A stretch of DNA of 41,730 nucleotides. Origin: JBMNOU01 sp050943215 (GTDB taxonomy: Bacteria; Bacillota; Clostridia; Christensenellales; SZUA-584). Both the position numbers and the translations under genes were made by a program. Where the stretch lies: contig JBMNOU010000010.1 in the NCBI GenBank assembly GCA_050943215.1, forward strand, positions 1-41,730, read 5' to 3'. This document shows, one piece after another, positions 34,751 to 41,730 of the stretch; position 1 is the first letter of the stretch, and each line of letters begins with the position of its first letter. The notes under the pieces are model-generated. The model searched no databases. It worked only from the letters and a program-made list of their open reading frames with translations, and was not told the origin of the DNA.

Positions 34751-37700
34751 CAATATTCACTCTGCTCGATTACTATTTTCATCAATTCCTCCGCCTTCGC
34801 TTTATCATCATGCAGGGCAGCTTTTATTGAACGCCGTATTTTTCTTTCCTTTACAATGTTCCCTCTAAAGCCATCTAATCGCGCTTCAAGAATGGCCTGA
34901 TGAACACTGACGGCAAGGTCTTCGTCTCCATCTAAATTATCATAAAGTGCCCGCATTGCGGAGCTATTCCTAATGCGCTCAGGATAGCGCGAAGTGCTTT
35001 CCGGCTGGCGAATATCCTTTGCCAGTTCTACAATTCGTTTGAGATATTCCTCATAATTAATAACCTCATTGCGCCGCTGCTCAATAAGCTCACGCAACAA
35101 AGCAGACATCTTTTCATAGTACTTGGGGTTGCTCTGGCGTTTTTCAACGATTTCCTTCTGCACATTGTTTTCAATTGTCTCAGCAACAGCCTCTTGTTCC
35201 TTCTTGGACTTTACAGGCATATCTTTGACCGCATCAATCCCGCGTTCAACAAGAAGCTGAACGAGCGGAATATCACCAAAAGAAGAAAGCACGCGGCTAG
35301 GGTTGGCCGAAAGATAGGTATCGATCAAATGCCGCATATCAGGATCGTAACCTTTAAGATCGATATAATCCCCACTGGCAGCACGAACAACATCCCGCAC
35401 TTTGATAAAGTGCTGCACTTCGCCATCAAGTGCCTTTATTTGTTCCGATGTATAAGAATATTTCTCTTTCAGTTCACCAGACACCTCGGAAAAGGCGCGC
35501 ATCGCCGTAGCGGAAAGATCATAGAGTTGCTCCCGCTTCGGCATGTTTTCTTCAAGCTCGTCTAAATCAAACGCCTCGGAGTTTCTACCGCAAAAATAGT
35601 GAATATAATCAATTTCGTCCTTGGGGACAGCCACGGGTTCGCAGAGTGCGCGCAGTGCCTCCAGAGCATCGTCAAGTTGTTCCTTTGCTTTATCAAGGCG
35701 GTTATTGAGCAAGCCGGATACATCTGCTGCGTCATAATTATCAAACGCCTCAGAGGTATAATCCTCAACTGCTTTTTCGAGGGAACGGAACAGATCTTTG
35801 TAATCTATGATATAGCCAAAATCCTTATCTTCACCATCAAGACGGTTAACCCTGCAAATTGCTTGGAAAAGACCATGATCTCGCATTGATTTATCAATGT
35901 AAAGATATGTGGCTGCCGGTGCATCAAATCCAGTCAATAGCTTATCAACCACAATGAGTAATTTCATTTGGTCAGGCTGCTCAACAAACTTCTGTTTTAC
36001 CTCCGCTTCAAAGCTGTCTGCATCTTTGCCGTTCAACATTTTGCGGTAAATCTCATATTGTTCGGCGGTTTCTGTCTCGCCATCTTCTCCAACTGTTTCA
36101 GTTCTTAAATCCCCAGGGTTTGGAGCGTAAGACGTTACAATGGCGCATTTTTTCAAGCCGCTATCTTGAAATATCTCGTAGTATTTACACGCTTGATAAA
36201 TGCTACTGGCAACCAACATGGCATTGCCACGCCCATCTTCGCGAAGGCGGGGTTTCGTCTCCATATCAAAAATAATATCAGATGCAATAACCCCAAGCCG
36301 CGCTTTCGAACTAAAAACCTTTTGTAGATTGCCCCACCGTTTTTTTAGACGTGCTTTTGATACATCATTGAGGCCACTTGTCTTGGATTCAAACCAAGCA
36401 TCTATTTTCTCCTGCGAAACGACATCCTGCTCCACTTCACGCACTTCATAACGCAGGTCAAGCACAACCTTATCTCGTACAGCCTCATCAAACTTGTATT
36501 TATGAATATACGGCCCAAATATTTCAAGGCTCGTGAGTTTATCTTTTTTCATCAGCGGCGTGCCAGTAAAGCCAATAAAAACAGCATTTGGCAAAATGAT
36601 GTTCATCGCCTTATGCAACCTGCCGGATTGAGTTCGATGGCACTCGTCTACGAAAACATAGAAATCACCCTTCGGGGAAAAGTTCTGAGGTAATGCAGCC
36701 TTTACTTCTTCAATAAAGCTCTCATAATCCTTTTCCGATGCTTCACCGCCACGCCTACCAAACTTATGTATCAGGGAGCACATAAGAGCTGGTGAAGTGT
36801 CATTAATTTTGTTTACCAGATCACGCCCGCTTTTGGTGCGGATAATCTTCTCATCAACACCTTTATAAACCTGCTCGATCTGCGTGTCCAGCTCATCGCG
36901 GTCGGTAACAATCAAAATCCGGCTATCAGGCACATTTTCCTTGATCCACTTACTGAGCCATACCATCGTCAGCGATTTACCTGATCCCTGCGTATGCCAA
37001 ATAATACCGCCTTCTCGTCGTTCAATGTAGTCTTGCACAGCCTTAACGCCAAAGAACTGATTGGGACGGCAGGTCTTTTTTGTGCCGCTGTCGTACACGA
37101 TGAAATTATGTAATATCTCAACAAAGCGCTCTTTGCTGCAAAGTGAAATCAGATTTTTGTCCAGCTTAATTGGATAGTTTTCGTTTGTCTTGCGGATGGA
37201 TACGGATACTTTATCTGTGGCGGTTTCATCCTCACGCCAAGAGAGGAAATGTTTTTCGGACGTGCCTGTAACACCGTAGCGGAGTCCTTCGGAATCATTG
37301 CCTGCCATAATCAGACCATTCGTGGCAAAGAAGGGTAAGATAAATTCTTTGCGTTGATTGGTGAGGTTTTGGCGTATCCCTTCAGACATGGATACCGTGC
37401 TACGTTTGAGTTCTATAACACCAAAGACAATGCCGTTGATATAAAGAACTAAATCCGGACGTTTCTGGTGTTTGCCATAATAGGTCACTTCTTCGGCAAT
37501 ATAAAAGTCGTTTTCAAGTGGCCTATACCAATTCACATAATTAACAGTGACTTTATGCTGCCCAACGCTCTCGCTGACCTTTGCGCCATAACGGAGTAGC
37601 GCATAAGTAGCTTTGTTCAGGTCATACAGGCTTAACTGTTGGTTACCTGCCGTGTTGACAAGTTCACGTATAGCGCGGTCAATGAGAACAGCGGAATAAC

Positions 37701-37854
37701 CTTGCTCTTGCAAAAATGCACGCAGATATTCCTGCTCAATGTTGGAGTTGTCCGGGCGATCGGTAAAATCACCGAGATATGTGTATCCCAGCTCATTCAC
37801 AAAGAGCTTGATAACCCGCTCTTGCGTTTTCTTTTCTCTTTCACCTACGCTCAT
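34750..37854 (-). CDS. hsdR: Type I restriction enzyme R subunit
   Basis: The ATP-dependent translocase and nuclease of a type I system, 1,034 residues. An N-terminal endonuclease has the Asp in RPDLVLYING (about 134) and E-x-K in VIELKRS (about 148-150). The superfamily 2 motor has Walker A HTQGSGKSLTM (about 287-297), VTDRDELD, DECHRTQSG (about 403-411), GFTGTPL, and the later KLLTGFDAP and QAICRVNR motifs. A helical C-terminal region follows. GGAGGGG stands about 6 nt before the ATG. It follows hsdS by 32 bp. All catalytic motifs look intact. Confidence 0.97.
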   Translation of the reverse strand: MSVGEREKKTQERVIKLFVNELGYTYLGDFTDRPDNSNIEQEYLRAFLQEQGYSAVLIDRAIRELVNTAGNQQLSLYDLNKATYALLRYGAKVSESVGQHKVTVNYVNWYRPLENDFYIAEEVTYYGKHQKRPDLVLYINGIVFGVIELKRSTVSMSEGIRQNLTNQRKEFILPFFATNGLIMAGNDSEGLRYGVTGTSEKHFLSWREDETATDKVSVSIRKTNENYPIKLDKNLISLCSKERFVEILHNFIVYDSGTKKTCRPNQFFGVKAVQDYIERREGGIIWHTQGSGKSLTMVWLSKWIKENVPDSRILIVTDRDELDTQIEQVYKGVDEKIIRTKSGRDLVNKINDTSPALMCSLIHKFGRRGGEASEKDYESFIEEVKAALPQNFSPKGDFYVFVDECHRTQSGRLHKAMNIILPNAVFIGFTGTPLMKKDKLTSLEIFGPYIHKYKFDEAVRDKVVLDLRYEVREVEQDVVSQEKIDAWFESKTSGLNDVSKARLKKRWGNLQKVFSSKARLGVIASDIIFDMETKPRLREDGRGNAMLVASSIYQACKYYEIFQDSGLKKCAIVTSYAPNPGDLRTETVGEDGETETAEQYEIYRKMLNGKDADSFEAEVKQKFVEQPDQMKLLIVVDKLLTGFDAPAATYLYIDKSMRDHGLFQAICRVNRLDGEDKDFGYIIDYKDLFRSLEKAVEDYTSEAFDNYDAADVSGLLNNRLDKAKEQLDDALEALRALCEPVAVPKDEIDYIHYFCGRNSEAFDLDELEENMPKREQLYDLSATAMRAFSEVSGELKEKYSYTSEQIKALDGEVQHFIKVRDVVRAASGDYIDLKGYDPDMRHLIDTYLSANPSRVLSSFGDIPLVQLLVERGIDAVKDMPVKSKKEQEAVAETIENNVQKEIVEKRQSNPKYYEKMSALLRELIEQRRNEVINYEEYLKRIVELAKDIRQPESTSRYPERIRNSSAMRALYDNLDGDEDLAVSVHQAILEARLDGFRGNIVKERKIRRSIKAALHDDKAKAEELMKIVIEQSEY

Positions 37855-37886
37855 GTAGACCCCTCCTCATCGATAACATAAATTCG

Positions 37887-39716
37887 TCAACCAAAAAGCT
37901 CCTTGCTTTCAATAATCGCCTGATTGATAGCCGCATCCGTAAAATACGACTTCATAAGCTTCGGTGCGCATTCCTCGTTGGAACAAATCACATCCTTTAT
38001 GGCATTAAGATTAACCACTTTATCGTTCTTCTCAAGCTCACAGACGGCCATATCCACTGTAGACAGCACTTCAAGGTTTTTAGTGTTCTTGCTTGTATTA
38101 TAAAACCTAAACTTTTCAAGCAGCCAATCAATCTCGGATTGCATGCTGCCGACGTACTTTAGTGCAACGTCAATATTGCTGCCTTTGCCGAATTTTGAGC
38201 CTTTGTTATTGCGTTCAACGGTTATATACCCACTCTTGACAGCAATAGATTCGCCGCCCTTATACCGTGCCTTCTCATTATAAGGCCCTGCCGACTTCTT
38301 TTTGAAAGCGGACATATCAACATCCTGCTTGCGGCGCAGCAAATACAAGAGCTTCTGCACTTTCACGCGCCCAAGGACGAACCTATCATCATAGAAGGCG
38401 TTAACAATCGCAGATATGGCAATGGCATCATCATAATGCTGATTGTGACCTTTTGCTGCTGATTCAGCCTTTTTGTTTTCCTCTATCAGCCGTATCCGTC
38501 CCGTCAGAAGCTCTTGCATAATGCCCTGCTTGATAAGGCGGCATTTCGCCAACTTCTTTTCAAGCTGCTCGATTTCGGTACCCATGTCGGAGAGGATAGA
38601 GGCGATGGCGGATTGTTCTAAGGTGTCAATAGGAAAACGGAGTGTAATTTTCGCAATATTTGTTTTGCTGATGCCTGTGACTTTCGTACCAGCGCAATAA
38701 TACTTAAACTGCGATTTTATATCTGCTGTCTTAAAGCAATATTCTCTATAACGATTGTCAATATCGGAACCCAATGATTTTGCGACAATAGTATGTAATC
38801 CTGCTATATATATGGCACCAGGTTGATTTCGCACAACTATATGCTTGCTGGCGCCTTCGTCATCTTCAGACGCATCAACAAACACAATATCTCCATCTTT
38901 CAATAAAGACGAAGTCGGTACTTTGAAAATATCAACATCCAATTTTGGAATAGCAAATGCATCTGCGACAGTATCAATGTTTGACTTAATACCCCTATGA
39001 ATATCTCCATAGTGCAAATAAAAATAGCCTTTATCGGAAAGCTGATCTCTTGAAGCTGAAACGCCACCCGAAAATACAAATAATTCAGCCAACGGCTTTT
39101 CAACCCACTCCCCGCTAAACCCCGGCAGGCGCTTTTTGCCTGTGAGAAGTTCCTGCATCGCACCTTGTTTGATGGCCTTTTTCTTTGCAATCAGCTTTTC
39201 AAGGGATGAAATCAGGCTATCCGCATCAGAAAGGACTTCTGCGATGGCGGTTTGTTCTTTTTCATCGGGTAAAACAAGCTTCATGCTTCTGAAAGACGAT
39301 AAGCTGATAAAACTTTGATTAGAACCATTCTGATGGTTTTCCAATTCCTTTTCAAACAAAGGGCTCTCAAGGTAATGTTTCAAAAAGGGGCTTAGATTTT
39401 TATTATAGGGCTTAAAAAGTGCTACATTTTTTATAGCAAATTGCGGCTCATATGTTATCAATACAGGGTTCCCTATTGTGCCTATCATAGCATACAATAT
39501 ATCTCCGACATCCACCTTACTCCTTTGATTGATCAGCTCATAATCTTCTTTTGAAATATTATAAGTTCCAGAATAATCAATTCTCCCGTTCTTTAAGCTC
39601 TTGGATGTTACCAAAGGAAAGCCATTATCAACTGCTTGTGGCGTATCGTGAGTGCCGTCCCGTACATCTGCCAAATCTGAAAATATAACAATATTCCAGT
39701 CTTTAGGTATTACCAT
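37887..39716 (-). CDS. hsdS: Type I restriction specificity subunit with C-terminal Panacea/DUF4065-like extension
   Basis: 609 residues. Two target-recognition domains (about 1-150 and 205-365), each followed by a long helical spacer ending in the same phrase, KQGAMQELLTG (183-193) and KQGIMQELLTG (396-406), give the standard two-half HsdS that reads a split DNA site. Normal HsdS ends near 410. Here about 185 more residues follow, with LGRVKVQKLLYLL (448-460) and KKKSAGPYN (472-480), a pattern resembling the Panacea (DUF4065, SocA-like) antitoxin/chaperone domain. The ATG overlaps the hsdM stop by 7 bp. Confidence 0.92.
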   Translation of the reverse strand: MVIPKDWNIVIFSDLADVRDGTHDTPQAVDNGFPLVTSKSLKNGRIDYSGTYNISKEDYELINQRSKVDVGDILYAMIGTIGNPVLITYEPQFAIKNVALFKPYNKNLSPFLKHYLESPLFEKELENHQNGSNQSFISLSSFRSMKLVLPDEKEQTAIAEVLSDADSLISSLEKLIAKKKAIKQGAMQELLTGKKRLPGFSGEWVEKPLAELFVFSGGVSASRDQLSDKGYFYLHYGDIHRGIKSNIDTVADAFAIPKLDVDIFKVPTSSLLKDGDIVFVDASEDDEGASKHIVVRNQPGAIYIAGLHTIVAKSLGSDIDNRYREYCFKTADIKSQFKYYCAGTKVTGISKTNIAKITLRFPIDTLEQSAIASILSDMGTEIEQLEKKLAKCRLIKQGIMQELLTGRIRLIEENKKAESAAKGHNQHYDDAIAISAIVNAFYDDRFVLGRVKVQKLLYLLRRKQDVDMSAFKKKSAGPYNEKARYKGGESIAVKSGYITVERNNKGSKFGKGSNIDVALKYVGSMQSEIDWLLEKFRFYNTSKNTKNLEVLSTVDMAVCELEKNDKVVNLNAIKDVICSNEECAPKLMKSYFTDAAINQAIIESKELFG

Positions 39717-41641
39717 TCAAACCCCATCCTCTCCAGATGAGATCTGACCTTGCTTTCCAGTTTTGCGACCTCACAATCACATTCGGGCAAGGTAAACTCA
39801 TATCGCTCCACCAGTTCAGTGACACGGGAAGAAAGTCGGTGCGACACCGCAGAATGGATAGAATCAATGCCATTATAAATAGCGCGAAACCACTTTTCTT
39901 CCACCAAAAGCTGCTTGATTTCCGCATCGGTTAGCTTTTCGTATTTTTCGCGCGCCTGCATATCCAAAGCGATATCAGCCTGTTTCAGCATTTTCTTAGC
40001 GTTCGACTCAATGCCAGATAAGCGCAGATATTCCTCTAAAACCGCAAGTTCTGCCTCGCTGTCGGCATCGTTCTTAATGGCCTTCATGCGCGCTTTGATT
40101 GTTGCGTCTTTCATATTATCTAATGATGTAAAATAGCCATCCTCACCGCTGTTTTCTTCAATAAGTTCCTCAAGCTGTGCCGCAATACTATCCAGCTCTC
40201 CCTGGTGTTTTTGCAGAGCACTAAGCTCTTCAGGATAAAAATGCTCAATTAGCAGCGCTTTGGGGATGATTTCGCCGTCATAGCTTTTCACCCTATCGGT
40301 TTTTTCTTCCACAGTGATGCCATTGACCTTTTTCTTTTTTGTGGCATACTCATAAGCGATCTTGCTGCCTACCTCATAGCCATCGAAGCAGACGGCATAT
40401 ACATCATCCTGCATGGTGTCCGCCCAGTATTCCATCAGTTTTTGATAAACATCATATTTATCAATCAACGGAGCTTCGGAAAACGCCAAAAGAAGCGATT
40501 CCGACAGGTCGCGTATAATTGCCTTCAGCTCATCACTTTGGCTCAGATCCATCAACTTAGGCGTGACGTTTTCCTTCCATGCAGAATATGCGCTATCCAC
40601 CATATTGGCATGACTGATAAATTCCGCATGAGAGGTGATCGCACTGACCACATCATCCTTCTCTATCACAGGCTGATAATATCCATCACGCAGCGGCTTG
40701 AACAGCATTGCCTTCATGGAAGGATAGACCTTCCAGAACTCCGCCATGTTTTCAATATCAATCGCAGGAATGCCACCGTTCAAATGTGCATTGATGTCCT
40801 GTAAATCTTCCGGCTCACTGCTGTCAATATAGCGCGGAATGTTCAGGTTATACTCGTTGGTAACCTTGATTTCAGCGTTGGGCACAAAGCGGGAATATTT
40901 ATCCAGTTCAATCTGCCCATTAAATACTGTAACAATTTTATGTATATCCTGCTCGCGCAGACGGTTCTTGTTGCCATCTTTAATAAAACCCTGTGATGCA
41001 TCAATCATAAAAATGCCCTGACGCTCAGCCGCATCCTCTTTATCAATCACAATAATGCAGGCAGGGATACCCGTCCCAAAAAACAGGTTAGCAGGCAAAC
41101 CAATGATCCCTTTGATATAGCCTCGGTCAATGATTCCTTTGCGGATTTCGGCCTCTGAATTGCCACGAAACAATACGCCATGCGGCAGAATGATAGCGGC
41201 CTTGCCTGTGGATTTCAATGAGCGCAACACATGAAGGAACCACGCATAGTCACCGTTCTTTTCCGGCGGCACTTTATAGCCATCAAAGCGGCCATATGGT
41301 TCTATGGCAACATCTCCTTTGACAGTGATATTCATGCCATCCATCCAAGACTTATAGGAGAACGGCGGATTCATAACGATGTAGTCAAAAGTACGGAGCA
41401 GGTTGGGATTGCGTTCATCTTTGAATTGTGGGTTCGCAAGCGTACTCTTGTTTCCGGCGACCTCAGCCGCTGCCATGTTGTGCAGCACAAAATTCATACG
41501 GGCAAGGCCGGCCGTCTCTTTCGTAATTTCCTGCCCGTAAATTGCTACATTAGGCGTACCATCTGCTTTTTTCGGCGCAACATCCGCAGCGCGAATTAGT
41601 AGTGAACCCGATCCACACGCAGGATCTATGTTCTTACTCAT
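39710..41641 (-). CDS. hsdM: Type I restriction methyltransferase subunit, lacking its N-terminal domain
   Basis: 643 residues of an N6-adenine methyltransferase. Motif I DPACGSGSLLI (6-16) lies right at the start and motif IV is NPPF (91-94). Family members carry about 150 residues (HsdM_N, needed for DNA and HsdS contact) before motif I; here an in-frame TAG at 41665-41663 closes the frame and no ribosome binding site precedes the ATG. The 89 bp upstream to the window edge do not encode HsdM in any frame. The gene is therefore 5'-truncated, likely by an insertion or rearrangement near 41640, or its N-terminal part lies beyond the edge. Confidence 0.9.
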   Translation of the reverse strand: MSKNIDPACGSGSLLIRAADVAPKKADGTPNVAIYGQEITKETAGLARMNFVLHNMAAAEVAGNKSTLANPQFKDERNPNLLRTFDYIVMNPPFSYKSWMDGMNITVKGDVAIEPYGRFDGYKVPPEKNGDYAWFLHVLRSLKSTGKAAIILPHGVLFRGNSEAEIRKGIIDRGYIKGIIGLPANLFFGTGIPACIIVIDKEDAAERQGIFMIDASQGFIKDGNKNRLREQDIHKIVTVFNGQIELDKYSRFVPNAEIKVTNEYNLNIPRYIDSSEPEDLQDINAHLNGGIPAIDIENMAEFWKVYPSMKAMLFKPLRDGYYQPVIEKDDVVSAITSHAEFISHANMVDSAYSAWKENVTPKLMDLSQSDELKAIIRDLSESLLLAFSEAPLIDKYDVYQKLMEYWADTMQDDVYAVCFDGYEVGSKIAYEYATKKKKVNGITVEEKTDRVKSYDGEIIPKALLIEHFYPEELSALQKHQGELDSIAAQLEELIEENSGEDGYFTSLDNMKDATIKARMKAIKNDADSEAELAVLEEYLRLSGIESNAKKMLKQADIALDMQAREKYEKLTDAEIKQLLVEEKWFRAIYNGIDSIHSAVSHRLSSRVTELVERYEFTLPECDCEVAKLESKVRSHLERMGFEW

Positions 41642-41730
41642 TTTGATACAATTTTCAAATGCCTAAAAACGGCTGAAACGCCTTGAAAGAGCGGGATTTC
41701 AGCAGATTTACGCCTGTCAACTTTTGTAAA

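Overview
This window looks like part of a low-to-mid GC Gram-positive (Firmicutes/Clostridia-like) chromosome. Evidence: strong AAAGGAGG-type ribosome binding sites, an L-box lysine riboswitch with an intrinsic terminator, a clostridial-order purine operon (purE-C-F-M-N-H-D), and a subtype I-C CRISPR-Cas locus. I cannot name a species. Two defence-type clusters flank a housekeeping core.

Region 1 (1-8.5 kb): the leader end of a CRISPR array (four 32-bp repeats visible, 34-bp spacers), its leader, and a complete minus-strand I-C operon in the order cas3-cas5-cas8c-cas7-cas4-cas1-cas2. cas1 is broken into two reading frames by a -1 shift. All catalytic residues are in the downstream fragment, which has its own start and ribosome binding site. 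Region 2 (8.5-16.6 kb): accessory DNA with a chimeric insertion-sequence scar and two copies of an undescribed hairpin-bearing element. It also holds a giant Gly-rich beta-helix/Ig-like surface protein, divergently arranged with a TetR regulator around a 26-bp palindromic operator. An AT-rich DUF6602-like nuclease gene lies between direct repeats, one of which abuts tRNA-Arg(CCG).

Region 3 (16.5-21.8 kb, minus): tRNA-Arg, an RlmL-type RNA methyltransferase, an HD hydrolase, a HEAT-like protein, a TPR protein and a SAM methyltransferase, closely spaced. Region 4 (21.9-25.5 kb, plus): a promoter and lysine riboswitch with terminator control asd-dapA-dapB. Here dapB carries a C-terminal aspartokinase-like ACT pair, so lysine synthesis may be regulated both at RNA level and at protein level.

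Region 5 (25.5-32.8 kb, minus): the purine operon purE-purC-purF-purM-purN-purH-purD with a clear promoter upstream of purE and a terminator after purD. Region 6 (32.8-41.7 kb, minus): an apparent genomic island. Its purE-proximal edge carries a 12-bp sequence identical to a typical guaA 3' end (encoding E-W-E-stop), followed by a terminator; the 3' end of guaA is a known integration target. The island holds a type I restriction-modification locus: hsdM (lacking its N-terminal domain at the window edge), hsdS with a C-terminal Panacea/DUF4065-like extension, hsdR, a YgjP-like metallohydrolase, and a PD-(D/E)XK/DUF5655 protein.

All functional calls are from reading the sequence and translations; no database search was run.
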